25,697 nucleotides of DNA from Fidelibacterota bacterium UBA7301 (GCA_002471845.1 DKQT01000005.1:1-25697), one strand, 5' to 3'; positions 5,113 through 13,644 are shown, counted from the first letter of the stretch. Numbers and translations are program-made. The notes: generated by a model not told the origin, from the letters alone.

Positions 5113-8100
5113 TTTCTTTTTTTGCAATTGGTTTAGCAGGATTATTATCGGCTGAATCACTAGATACAACATTCAAGGATGCCATGCGGTGGCGCAATAT
5201 CGGTCCCTTTCGCGGTGGGCGGTCATTGACGGCTGTGGGCATCCCCGGGGATCCACTCACCTATTATTTTGGTTCCGTAGGCGGCGGTGTCTGGAAAACA
5301 ACTGATGGGGGCATCATTTGGAATAATGTATCCGACGGCTTTCTCAACACCGGTTCGGTAGGCGCCCTGGCGGTAGCCGAATCTGACCCTAATGTGATTT
5401 ACGCCGGGATGGGTGAAGCCTGCATCCGCCCGGTGATGACCTCCCATGGAGATGGTGTGTATAAATCCTTGGACGGTGGTGATAACTGGACCCATATAGG
5501 TCTTGAAAATTCCCGCACCATTTCCCAAGTGATTGTCCACCCGAAAAATGCAGACCTGGTGTATGCAGCCGTCCAGGGGGACCAGTATGCAGCCAGCGAG
5601 GATCGAGGTATTTACCGCTCTAAAGACGGCGGGAAAAACTGGGAAAAAGTACTGTATGTGAATGAACATGCCGGTGTGAGCGGTCTCAGTATGGACCGAT
5701 CCAATCCCCGAATTATGTACGCAGCTTTTTGGGATCACCAGCGCAAGCCTTGGCAAATGCGGAGCGGCGGCGATGGGAGCGGTATTTATAAATCCACTGA
5801 CGGTGGAAACACCTGGGAAAAGCTCACTAAGGGTCTCCCGGAAAAAATGGGTAAAACGGATGTAAGTGTCTCCGGCGCCAACCCCAAGCGGGTCTATGTG
5901 ATCGCTGAAGCGGAAAAAGGAGGCCTCTTCCGATCCGATGACGGGGGCAAAAGTTTTAAGCGAATGAACAGCGACCGGGTGCTCATCGCCCGGAGCTGGT
6001 ATTATATCCACGTGTTTGCCGATCCCCAAGATGAGAATGTGGTCTATGTCCTCAATGCGCCCTTTATGAAATCCATGGATGGGGGAAAATCTTTCCAGCA
6101 GATAAGCGTTCCCCATGGGGATAACCATGGACTATGGATCAATCCGTTGGATAATAAAAATATGATCAATGCCAATGACGGAGGCGCCAATATATCCTTC
6201 AATGGTGGCAAATCCTGGTCTACCCAGAAAAACCAGCCCACGGCCCAGTTCTACCGCGTGATCACCGACAACCGTTTCCCCTATTACGTCTATGGCGGGC
6301 AACAAGATAATTCCAGTGTGGCCGTCCCCAGTGCCACCAGCGGCCGTGGTATTGACTGGTCCGACTGGTACCGCGCCGCCGGTTGTGAAAGTGCCTACCT
6401 CGCTTTCGATCCCGATAATCCTGTGGAGGTCTATGGCGGATGCTACCAGGGTTTAATTGAAAAATTTAATGTTATGACTAAAAAGAGCCGCAGCATAATG
6501 GCCTATGAATATCTCGGTTTAGGCTCTGTGGCCAAGGATCAGAAATTCCGCTTCAACTGGAACGCGCCCATTGTGACCTCACCCCATGATCCAAATACGA
6601 TTTACCATGCGGGAAATGTTGTCTTTAAAACCCAAGACGGCGGCGATTCCTGGGATATTATCTCTCCGGATTTGACGCGCAATGAAGTTGAAAAACAGGA
6701 TTGGGGCAGTGTGCCATTCACCAATGAGGCCGCCGGGGGCGAAGTATATAATACAATTATGTACTTGGTTGAGTCCCAGCAGGAACCAGGTGTACTTTGG
6801 GCAGGATCCGACGATGGAATGGTTCATATAACCAAAAACGGGGGCGAAAGTTGGAAAGACGTAACACCCAAAAGCATGGATGAGGGAATCGTAAATTCGA
6901 TTGAACTTTCACCTCATAATCCCGGGACCGCCTATGTGGCCTTTACACGGTATAAGCTAGGTGATATTTCGCCATACATTTATAAAACTACCAACTATGG
7001 AAATAGCTGGATTCTAAAAACCAAGGGTATCGAAAAAGATGCGTTTGTCCGTGTCGTTCGGGAGGATCCAAATAAAAAGAATCTCCTTTATGCCGGGACT
7101 GAAACAGGTCTTTATATTTCAATGAACGGCGGAAAATCATGGGAAAAATTCCAATTGAACCTGCCCGTTGTACCCATTACAGACTTGACGATTCGGAATA
7201 ATGATCTGGTGGCATCCACCCAGGGTCGGGCTTTTTGGATCCTGGATGATCTCACCATGATTCACCAATATAAAGCAAAAAATCTGAAAAAAGATTTTCA
7301 TCTGTTTACCCCACGAACTGCTTTTAGAACATCCGGGGGGAGCAGCAAATCCCCCTTGATTGGACAAAATCCGGCAATTGGTGCGGTGATGGTTTATCAT
7401 CTTTTTGAAGAAGTTGATGAAGATACAGAAATCAAATTGGAGATTTTGAACCAAGACAAGCAAGTGATCCGTACCATCACCAATAAAAGCAGAAAATCCG
7501 CTAAGACCTTTGGCGGCAGTTATAAACCTGCGAAACTGCCTGCTAAAAAGGGTATGAACCGATTCATATGGAATTTTAGAGTTGATGATATAAGCTTAGT
7601 ACCGGATATTTCGTTTTATGGCGGTTATTCCGGTTATCGTGTTGGGCCAGGAGAATATTTTGCTCGTTTATCCATTGGGGATGTGGCCATGACGCGACCA
7701 TTTAAGGTCCAGCGGGATCCTCGAGTGGAAGTACGAAACAGGGATTCGAAAGCACATCAAAAATTGATGGCGGACTTATATGGTCAAATCAACGACCTTC
7801 ACAGTTCTATTGTGAAAGCCCGTAGTATTCGCAGCCAAATCCAAAAAATGAACAGTCGGCTAAAAGATAAATCTGATATGAATGAATTGGTCGCAGCAGG
7901 CGAAACAGCTGTCGAGGCAATTGATCAGTGGGAAGGGAATGTGATTCAAACAAAAATGGAAACATTTCAGGATGTGGTCAATTTTTTAAATCGCCTGAAT
8001 GCCCATATGTTAAACTTACTCGGTACGATTGACGGATCAAACCCTCCGCTCACCCAGGGCCAAAGGGAACGGTATGCAGACCTAAGCGAAGAGTGGCAAT

Positions 8101-8201
8101 CCTATAAGAAAAAACTGGACCAAATCATGGATCATGAAGTCGGGAAATACAACCAGCTTTATAAAGAAAAAGGGCTCCCGGCGGTGATTATTCCGGAGTA
8201 G
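5100..8201 (+). CDS. Large secreted Asp-box beta-propeller (VPS10/sortilin-like) protein
   Basis: The 1033-residue product has a signal peptide (FISFFAIGLAGLLSA, cleavage near residue 18) and then, to about residue 700, a series of Asp-box/BNR motifs of the type S-x-D-G-G-x-x-W. I count eleven, including KTTDGGIIWNNV near 66, KSLDGGDNWTHI near 122, RSKDGGKNWEKV near 173, KSTDGGNTWEKL, KTQDGGDSWDII and ISMNGGKSWEKF. These build one or two multi-bladed propellers as in VPS10/sortilin domains and exo-glycosidases. Such proteins are often annotated glycosyl hydrolase, but no sialidase catalytic residues are evident. About residues 720-870 look like a beta-sandwich region; the last 150 are helical with coiled-coil character. 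There is no Por-type sorting tail. A strong AGGAGG precedes the ATG. Likely exported; substrate unknown. Confidence 0.85.
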   Translation: MRRFISFFAIGLAGLLSAESLDTTFKDAMRWRNIGPFRGGRSLTAVGIPGDPLTYYFGSVGGGVWKTTDGGIIWNNVSDGFLNTGSVGALAVAESDPNVIYAGMGEACIRPVMTSHGDGVYKSLDGGDNWTHIGLENSRTISQVIVHPKNADLVYAAVQGDQYAASEDRGIYRSKDGGKNWEKVLYVNEHAGVSGLSMDRSNPRIMYAAFWDHQRKPWQMRSGGDGSGIYKSTDGGNTWEKLTKGLPEKMGKTDVSVSGANPKRVYVIAEAEKGGLFRSDDGGKSFKRMNSDRVLIARSWYYIHVFADPQDENVVYVLNAPFMKSMDGGKSFQQISVPHGDNHGLWINPLDNKNMINANDGGANISFNGGKSWSTQKNQPTAQFYRVITDNRFPYYVYGGQQDNSSVAVPSATSGRGIDWSDWYRAAGCESAYLAFDPDNPVEVYGGCYQGLIEKFNVMTKKSRSIMAYEYLGLGSVAKDQKFRFNWNAPIVTSPHDPNTIYHAGNVVFKTQDGGDSWDIISPDLTRNEVEKQDWGSVPFTNEAAGGEVYNTIMYLVESQQEPGVLWAGSDDGMVHITKNGGESWKDVTPKSMDEGIVNSIELSPHNPGTAYVAFTRYKLGDISPYIYKTTNYGNSWILKTKGIEKDAFVRVVREDPNKKNLLYAGTETGLYISMNGGKSWEKFQLNLPVVPITDLTIRNNDLVASTQGRAFWILDDLTMIHQYKAKNLKKDFHLFTPRTAFRTSGGSSKSPLIGQNPAIGAVMVYHLFEEVDEDTEIKLEILNQDKQVIRTITNKSRKSAKTFGGSYKPAKLPAKKGMNRFIWNFRVDDISLVPDISFYGGYSGYRVGPGEYFARLSIGDVAMTRPFKVQRDPRVEVRNRDSKAHQKLMADLYGQINDLHSSIVKARSIRSQIQKMNSRLKDKSDMNELVAAGETAVEAIDQWEGNVIQTKMETFQDVVNFLNRLNAHMLNLLGTIDGSNPPLTQGQRERYADLSEEWQSYKKKLDQIMDHEVGKYNQLYKEKGLPAVIIPE

Positions 8202-8224
8202 TTGGTTTTTTAGACTTCTTTACA

Positions 8225-9253
8225 TTATATCCAAAAATGGATCCTTTCTTGTGATATAAATCCATCGAGATTTTTGCGTATAAACTCTTCTACTGATTTC
8301 CGTTCTACTTGTGGTATAGTCACCACTCCATCCTTATTCTCATATGGCTGATAATATATATTTGACTCTGGTTTTGATTTCCGTATGTGCTGGAAATAAT
8401 CCTGCCCCATTCGGAATACGCCTACTGTTACATCAAAAATCCTATCACCATCTATCTCAGATTTGATTAGGTCTAAGAATTTTAAATAATCAACCTTCCA
8501 TCCGGGATAAACTAAGACCGAATCAAAACAAAGGCGCACCTTCCACCCTTTTGCCATAGCCGATTTCAGGGCCGATATCCGCCGATCCAATGGCGGCGTA
8601 TCATATTCATTCCCTTTCACTACTTTGTCCGGTGAAAGGGTCCACGCCAGCAATACCTGTTGAGTGTATTCAATATCCTGAATGGCGCTGAACAAAGCAC
8701 TTTTGGTCCGCACCTCAAGGTGTAAATCCGGCTGTGTCTTGGCATATTTTATCCATGTTCGTGTCATGGGCAGGATATTCTCAAAGGTCAACAGGTCAGT
8801 ATTATAAGAAATGGATAGCATCAGGGGATCGTCGGGATAGGGGCGTTTATCCATTTCCATCTCAACGGCGGACTGCATATCTTCCTGGTTCACGAACACC
8901 ACCACGTTAGCTGAAGGATACATGCCCTGCAAGAAACAGTAATCACAATTATAAAGGCAATTCAAAATGGGTGTGTTGTAATAAAAATTCTTAAATCCGC
9001 CATCTTGGAGAATGTCGGTGCTCTTATAAATGAAGGGCGGTTTCTTCACCGCCAAAATCAGTTTCACGGACTTCTTCTGGGTTTGAAAATCTTGTCCCGG
9101 CCGATTAAAGATGGATTTATAATCGGGCACTTCCACCACTTCCGCTTTAGGGAAGCGGGTCAGACATTGGTTCGCCAGCGCGTAGGACTTCGCCCCCGTT
9201 TCCACATAAATATGGGAAAAGTCAGGCAGAAAGGGATTGTCTGATCTGCTCAA
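8225..9253 (-). CDS. Spore-photoproduct-lyase-like radical SAM protein
   Basis: The 342-residue product aligns along its length with spore photoproduct lyase (SplB) and has the same length as the B. subtilis enzyme as I recall it. It has an N-terminal PFLPDFSHIYVE segment and the radical SAM cluster motif at Cys99, Cys103 and Cys106 (CLYNCDYCFLQ). The region matching SplB EASCTSDIVGID reads SISYNTDLLTFE here, so the hydrogen-donor cysteine (Cys141 in B. subtilis) is replaced by Tyr150, and the tyrosine right after the cluster is Phe107. The fold and SAM cleavage are therefore expected, but dimer-repair chemistry as in SplB is doubtful; it may act on another DNA lesion or substrate. The start overlaps the upstream MTAN-like gene by 32 bp. 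It is the last gene of a minus-strand operon and converges on the propeller gene. Confidence 0.8.
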   Translation of the reverse strand: MSRSDNPFLPDFSHIYVETGAKSYALANQCLTRFPKAEVVEVPDYKSIFNRPGQDFQTQKKSVKLILAVKKPPFIYKSTDILQDGGFKNFYYNTPILNCLYNCDYCFLQGMYPSANVVVFVNQEDMQSAVEMEMDKRPYPDDPLMLSISYNTDLLTFENILPMTRTWIKYAKTQPDLHLEVRTKSALFSAIQDIEYTQQVLLAWTLSPDKVVKGNEYDTPPLDRRISALKSAMAKGWKVRLCFDSVLVYPGWKVDYLKFLDLIKSEIDGDRIFDVTVGVFRMGQDYFQHIRKSKPESNIYYQPYENKDGVVTIPQVERKSVEEFIRKNLDGFISQERIHFWI

Positions 9254-10040
9254 AGATCATGTTCCTTTCCTGTTTGGATTTGGGTGCTTTGGTGAAAAAT
9301 GGATTCAAAAATTCCAATCCATCTCCGGACCGCTTTTTATAATTTTCAGAATAATCAAGCAGTTGAACCTGTTGAGTTTCCGTCAGTTTTAGCCGGACCA
9401 TTCCTAGGTTAAGAAAATCCATTTCTTCCTCAGAAAGAATAATTCGGTCCGATAAGTCCCCGAATTCAAATCCCACAATAATTGACCGGATCGTATCCAC
9501 ATGGCCGGCAATAAGCCCCGTCACGTCCAGTGTTTTCCAGTCGCTTACATCCATATGATCCGACACCACTTTCAGAAAGACCAAACGGTGAGGCGGCACC
9601 TGTTTTGACAATAACTGGAATATGGCACTGCCCTCCATATCCACCAATCCCCGGTAGATATCTCTATTTTCAGTGATTCCTTTCGAGACCGTAACGAGTG
9701 ATAATTCTATTAGTGAATGTTTCAGTAAAATATCGGGGAAAAAGGACTGGCCCGTATCTTCATCATAAATGGCATTCACACGATACAGTTCACCCACATT
9801 GGTTTCGTTTGGATTTCCTCCGGCAATACCAATATTAATTACGACTGTATCCTTGAAATCGGAATACTGACTAAATAATGATTGGATACGACTTTCGGTC
9901 TTGGGTTTCCCTACACCGGTAACCATTAAAGAAATATTTTCCCCGGTATAGAGATGGGTATCGGGATCTTTGATGAGTCCGTATGACTCAATTAATGGAT
10001 TTGCTTCAGCCTTCAGGGCTGTAAGAAAAAGAAAGTTCAA
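9222..10040 (-). CDS. MTAN-like nucleosidase / nucleoside phosphorylase family protein
   Basis: The 272-residue product has the PNP/UDP phosphorylase-family fold signatures used by 5'-methylthioadenosine/S-adenosylhomocysteine nucleosidases: N-terminal FLTALKAEANPL with Glu12, a glycine loop VVINIGIAGG near 66-75, the purine/ribose-binding VDMEGSAIF with Glu136, and KVVSDHMD with the catalytic-type Asp161. A C-terminal extension of about 70 residues is not part of the standard fold. The start is a TTG at 10040, because an in-frame TGA lies just upstream and no early ATG exists; no good ribosome-binding site is visible. It overlaps the radical SAM gene downstream by 32 bp. MTAN enzymes also hydrolyse 5'-deoxyadenosine, a radical SAM by-product, which gives a sensible link to its neighbour. 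Substrate choice is inference. Confidence 0.78.
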   Translation of the reverse strand: MNFLFLTALKAEANPLIESYGLIKDPDTHLYTGENISLMVTGVGKPKTESRIQSLFSQYSDFKDTVVINIGIAGGNPNETNVGELYRVNAIYDEDTGQSFFPDILLKHSLIELSLVTVSKGITENRDIYRGLVDMEGSAIFQLLSKQVPPHRLVFLKVVSDHMDVSDWKTLDVTGLIAGHVDTIRSIIVGFEFGDLSDRIILSEEEMDFLNLGMVRLKLTETQQVQLLDYSENYKKRSGDGLEFLNPFFTKAPKSKQERNMIFEQIRQSLSA

Positions 10041-10068
10041 GTCAGCAAGTATAGATCAGGTAAGATGG

Positions 10069-10341
10069 TCACCCAAATAAAAAATGCTTAAAGATTCCCT
10101 GGTGTACTTTCCAGGTACATTTCATCCCTTGGGGGAATACAACAAAATCACCGGGGCCGATTGAAACAGTTTCACCATTTTCGGTGGTCACATCCACCTG
10201 GCCTTCAATTATATAACAAGATTCTCTTTCGCTGTATTCCCAGGGAAATTCTGATTTTTCACAGGACCATGTAGACCAGGATCGAATCCCTTTTGCTTGA
10301 ATTTCTTTCTCTGAAAGCTGCTTAATGATAATTTCAGACAT
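10069..10341 (-). CDS. Small cupin-domain protein (DUF861-like)
   Basis: The 90-residue product is a single cupin barrel. It shows WSTWSCEKSEFPWEY, then SERESCYIIEGQVDVTTENG (the Y-I-I-E-G turn of the first cupin motif) and VSIGPGDFVVFPQGMKCTW (the G-D-x-x-x-x-P-x-G of the second motif). This pattern is typical of the DUF861/EutQ-like small cupins, whose biochemical roles are mostly unknown. Classic metal-binding histidines are missing from motif 1, with glutamates instead, so metal binding is uncertain. The ATG overlaps the end of the alpha/beta hydrolase gene by 8 bp (ATGTCTGA), indicating coupling. The MTAN-like gene follows after 27 bp. Confidence 0.85.
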   Translation of the reverse strand: MSEIIIKQLSEKEIQAKGIRSWSTWSCEKSEFPWEYSERESCYIIEGQVDVTTENGETVSIGPGDFVVFPQGMKCTWKVHQGIFKHFLFG

Positions 10342-11185
10342 GGTTAATCTCCTTCAGGTTGCTGCGCATTTGGTTCACCATTTCAACGCTGTGGGTACGG
10401 GCATTGGTCTCCAAATCTATCAAATCACAATTGAAAAGCATTTCAGCCATTTTCACTGTGTTCTCATACCCATGCAGGGCATCTTTAGAACCTGTAAATA
10501 TTAACACTTTTTGATGAATTTTGCCTAATCGATCCCAAATTTTATATTTGGCGAATTGGAGCGCCGAACGCCGCAACCTGCCTGGATTTGCTTCATCCAG
10601 AGAGCGAGCATATTTATCATATTGTTGGGGGTCAGCATCCATGTTGAAGTATTTCTTTTTCATATACCATTTCACCAATGGTCTAATCGGGTGAAAAAGA
10701 AAGGGTGGTGTAATCTTCGTGATCCATATCCAATACCATGGGGCTATGAATTCCGCGTTGGGCCCGACCAAAACCGACACTGATGGATCCACTTTTACTC
10801 TGCTCATGGCATCCATTATGACCGTGGCTCCCAGGGAACTCCCAAACAGGATATATTCTTTGTCTGCCAGTTGGTGATGCTTTAAAACATGGGGTAAATC
10901 ATTCCCCAATGTTTCAATATTGAGTTCCTGTTCCGATGGATGGATTGCCGACCCCTTTTCCCGCGTCTCCACATAATACACCTCAAAATTTTTGGACATT
11001 TCTTTCAGTACAATTTCCCAACTGTAGATGAGGGATTCCCATCCCGCAAGAAATATCACCGGTGGAAAGGGAGATAGTTTTGGAGGTGTAAAATGGATTT
11101 CAAATAATTCTACACCGTCAGAACCGGGGACGTGCGCGGAGGTATATGAACTGCCGCCCGCGCAAAAAATTGAATAGTCATCCAT
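10334..11185 (-). CDS. Alpha/beta hydrolase
   Basis: The 283-residue product has the alpha/beta hydrolase layout. The strand-turn around PPVIFLAGWESLIYSWE (residues 41-57) provides the oxyanion region, the nucleophile elbow GSSLG is at 115-119 with Ser117, the acid is probably Asp235 in FTGSKDALHG, and the base is His265 in ARTHSVEM. A lid-like insert rich in Trp, Pro and aromatic residues (about 148-180) suggests a lipid-like substrate, as in lysophospholipase- or monoacylglycerol-lipase-type enzymes. It has no signal peptide. It starts at an ATG overlapping the stop of the lipid kinase gene by one base (TGATG) and overlaps the cupin gene by 8 bp. The lipid-kinase neighbour supports a lipid-related role, but the substrate is unknown. 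Confidence 0.85.
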   Translation of the reverse strand: MDDYSIFCAGGSSYTSAHVPGSDGVELFEIHFTPPKLSPFPPVIFLAGWESLIYSWEIVLKEMSKNFEVYYVETREKGSAIHPSEQELNIETLGNDLPHVLKHHQLADKEYILFGSSLGATVIMDAMSRVKVDPSVSVLVGPNAEFIAPWYWIWITKITPPFLFHPIRPLVKWYMKKKYFNMDADPQQYDKYARSLDEANPGRLRRSALQFAKYKIWDRLGKIHQKVLIFTGSKDALHGYENTVKMAEMLFNCDLIDLETNARTHSVEMVNQMRSNLKEINHV

Positions 11186-12114
11186 CAGCCGATCACCGTT
11201 TTTAGCGCATGTTTTAAAATGGTATACCGCGCCGGTGGCCGGCCGACAATTTCACCATCCATTTCAATAACCACCTCATGATCCGTCTGGAGTTCCAGCC
11301 ATTCGCATTCGAAATATCGTGTCCCTTCTTTGTCCAATGCTGTGCCATTGTAAAGTGCCGGGATCAATTTCAGCAATTTCATTTTGGATATTCCCTCAAC
11401 TAGGCCAACACTCAATTTCCCATCGCCCCGGTTTACGCACTTGTTATAATACATGTCCCCCGCCACGAATGGATTTTTATACACGGTCATATTGCTCACA
11501 TTGATGTTGGCTTCTGTCTCTCCTTCGATCACCAAATTCACATCCATAGGATGCCACTTGGCGATGGTTCGGATGCCCACCATAAGGGCTGCGCCATCCA
11601 CGCTCATTTTCTTGATGGCTTTGGTTAAACCCCGCGCCTTATTAAAACGCTCCCCCGCCTGGCTGATGACACCAATGCTGGAATTATTCACAAAAAAGCG
11701 CGTAGCGGGATTACCATCAAAATCGTAATAGTCCGCCCGAACAAGATCAATGAGGATTGTTTCATTTCCCCGGACTTTTTCAATCCATGGTATTGTCTCA
11801 AATGTCTTTTCAAAATCGTTGCTGCTACCGGCCCCCAGAACCACCAATTCAATATCGCCCCGAAATCCCGGCGACGTGGAAACCATCCCCTGGATAATTT
11901 CGTTGAGTGTGCCGTCCCCGCCGAAAGAACCGATGTGGGTAGCCCCATTTTGGATGGCGGTTCGGGTTAACTCAGTGGCATGATTTTGGTATTCGGTAAA
12001 TTGAACGGTATAATTCACTGAAGCCTCATCCAGTTCAATTTTGAATTTTTCCCAGCGCTTTTGGGTTTGGCCGGCCCCGGCGGTGGGATTGCAAATAATG
12101 GTAATTTCCTTCAT
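11185..12114 (-). CDS. Diacylglycerol/sphingosine kinase-family lipid kinase
   Basis: The 309-residue product belongs to the YegS/BmrU/DgkB lipid kinase family. It starts ITIICNPTAGAGQTQKRW (phosphate-binding N-P-x-A-G) and has the nucleotide-binding GGDGTLNE at residues 65-72 and a GAGSSNDFEKTF stretch corresponding to the conserved G-T-x-N-D-F. A C-terminal beta domain contains VGRPPARYTIL. It would phosphorylate a lipid such as diacylglycerol on the cytoplasmic face of the membrane; the exact lipid cannot be told. It is the first gene of a five-gene minus-strand set (kinase, hydrolase, cupin, MTAN-like, radical SAM). The 131 bp upstream of it, to pcm, likely contain the promoter. Confidence 0.88.
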   Translation of the reverse strand: MKEITIICNPTAGAGQTQKRWEKFKIELDEASVNYTVQFTEYQNHATELTRTAIQNGATHIGSFGGDGTLNEIIQGMVSTSPGFRGDIELVVLGAGSSNDFEKTFETIPWIEKVRGNETILIDLVRADYYDFDGNPATRFFVNNSSIGVISQAGERFNKARGLTKAIKKMSVDGAALMVGIRTIAKWHPMDVNLVIEGETEANINVSNMTVYKNPFVAGDMYYNKCVNRGDGKLSVGLVEGISKMKLLKLIPALYNGTALDKEGTRYFECEWLELQTDHEVVIEMDGEIVGRPPARYTILKHALKTVIG

Positions 12115-12245
12115 GAAAAGTGAAGAAAATATACGATATTTATTATTCAGTTAGTTTGATCAAGAATACGTTTCATTTGAAACTCTGTAGCACCTGCCAT
12201 AAATAGTAAATCAAAGCGCCGTCTCCAATCACAAGGAACTTATAA

Positions 12246-12923
12246 TTATTCCGGATGCACCATAGGCACAAACCTCACGGGCAAAACATTCTTTTTGCTG
12301 ATCGTTCCTGAAAAGCTTTTTTTCACCACTATCAATTCCTGCCATTTGGTTCCCACGGGGAGGACCATCTTCCCGCCCGGTTTCAATTGTTCAATCAATT
12401 CAGGGGGAATTTCCGCCGGGGCCGCCGTGCCGATGATTCGGTCAAAAGGTGCTTCTTCCGGCCATCCGCCATAGCCGTCTCCCCAACGGACAGTTACATT
12501 TTTATATCCCAATTTCTTTAAGGTACTGTTAGCCCGATCAGCCAGTGTTTTTACAATCTCAATCGTATAGACTTGTTTAACCAAGGGGCTCAATACAGCT
12601 GCCTGATATCCCGACCCAGTACCGATTTCCAGTACTTTATGACTGGAATCCATTTCCAGTATTTCCGTCATAAAGGCCACAATATAGGGTTGGGAAATGG
12701 TCTGCCCCTCGCCGATGGGAAGGGGACTGTCGTCATAGGCATAATCGGCAATTTCCGGGGGAACAAACTGGTGGCGGGGCGTTGTTTTCAACACCTTTAA
12801 CACATCCTGGTCTGTCACGCCGCGGACAATAATTTGTTCATTCACCATTTTAACTGCCTTTGATTCCCAACTCGATTGTTGGGCTATCACAAAAGAAAAG
12901 AGGAGTAAGAATCGAATAACCAT
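12246..12923 (-). CDS. pcm: Protein-L-isoaspartate O-methyltransferase with signal peptide
   Basis: The 225-residue product is a type I isoaspartate methyltransferase. It has RHQFVPPE near 50-57, the substrate/SAM-site LPIGEGQTISQPYIVAFM near 68-85, SAM motif I VLEIGTGSGYQAAVL at 97-111, the acidic YTIEIV after motif I, and the RIIGTAAPAEIPPEL segment. These enzymes methylate isoaspartyl residues to start repair of aged proteins. Unusually, the first 14 residues (MVIRFLLLFSFVIA) look like a signal peptide before QQSSWE, so this copy is probably periplasmic, where SAM supply is unclear. The other reading is that translation starts later, but the next in-frame ATG, at codon 26, is already inside the conserved core. 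It follows ybaK by 86 bp and ends 131 bp before the lipid kinase gene. Confidence 0.92.
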   Translation of the reverse strand: MVIRFLLLFSFVIAQQSSWESKAVKMVNEQIIVRGVTDQDVLKVLKTTPRHQFVPPEIADYAYDDSPLPIGEGQTISQPYIVAFMTEILEMDSSHKVLEIGTGSGYQAAVLSPLVKQVYTIEIVKTLADRANSTLKKLGYKNVTVRWGDGYGGWPEEAPFDRIIGTAAPAEIPPELIEQLKPGGKMVLPVGTKWQELIVVKKSFSGTISKKNVLPVRFVPMVHPE

Positions 12924-13009
12924 ATTTACTGATCTTTACTTGGGTTTTATCCAATGGCAAACCGGGAAGAAGACCTGCTCAGCCCACCATCAGTGTGTTA
13001 TTGTCTAGT

Positions 13010-13489
13010 TCAGTTTCCAACTTTTGTTCGATCAGAAAAATGTTCAATATGAGGATGAACAAGATTTTCAAAATCCCGGTATTTCATCTGGATCAGTTCT
13101 GTATGGGTACCGGCATTAAAGGAAATCTCTTTATCCTCACTGAGACTTTTTGTCACAAAAACATCCATGTCATAGAGATTACCCAGAGGGGGCATGGCGC
13201 CAACTTCACATTCCGGGAAACATTCTTCCCATTCCTGCTCGGTTGCCAGGGTAGCTTCTTTTGCGCCGGTCACTTTTTTCAGGCGATCGAAATCAATCCT
13301 GTAATTGGCGGGCAAAACAGCCATGGTCAGTTTTCCATCGAGTTTCACTACCACCGTTTTGGCAAATTCTTTGCCGGAAACATGAGCTGTCGCAGCAATG
13401 GTCTGAGCGGTATAAGCAGGGGAATGTGAGATTGCCGTGTAATGGATATGATTGGTATCCAGGTAGTCTTTTATGTTCGTTGCTGTCAT
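13010..13489 (-). CDS. YbaK/EbsC-family aminoacyl-tRNA deacylase-like protein
   Basis: The 159-residue product consists of a YbaK/ProX-type editing domain. It shows YTAISHSPAYTAQTIAATAH near 17-36, then GKEFAKTVVVKLDGKLTMAVLP with the conserved Lys44, a GAKEATLATEQEWEECFPECEVGAMPPLG region (about 85-113), and a final VFVTKSLSEDKEISFNAGTHTELIQM. Family members hydrolyse mischarged aminoacyl-tRNAs such as Cys-tRNA(Pro) or Ala-tRNA(Pro) in trans; which one is handled here cannot be seen. It is downstream of aspS with a 235-bp gap that contains two perfect palindromes and probably the promoter. The start has only a weak purine-rich AAAAGG upstream. Confidence 0.88.
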   Translation of the reverse strand: MTATNIKDYLDTNHIHYTAISHSPAYTAQTIAATAHVSGKEFAKTVVVKLDGKLTMAVLPANYRIDFDRLKKVTGAKEATLATEQEWEECFPECEVGAMPPLGNLYDMDVFVTKSLSEDKEISFNAGTHTELIQMKYRDFENLVHPHIEHFSDRTKVGN

Positions 13490-13644
13490 CTTTTAGACTC
13501 CTTTTGTTGCAGGAATTTACAGGATGAGACAGGTCTTTTTCAAATCACCGAGGATGTATTGATTCGTTCCCGCCGGTCTGTTTGCTTTTGACTGGTGAAA
13601 TACAAAAAATAAATAGGAAAAAGTAAAGCAGCATAAATTATGGA

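Noticed and set aside
5223..6128. Long minus-strand open frame (301 codons) inside the propeller gene
   Set aside because: It is antisense to repeated Gly/Asp-rich codons of a clear protein and encodes no recognisable domain or start context.
12115..12245. Short frames in the gap between pcm and the lipid kinase gene (for example MAGATEFQMKRILDQTN on the minus strand)
   Set aside because: They look protein-like but are 17-30 codons with no ribosome-binding site; stop codons bound them closely. Could be a gene remnant, but this cannot be supported.
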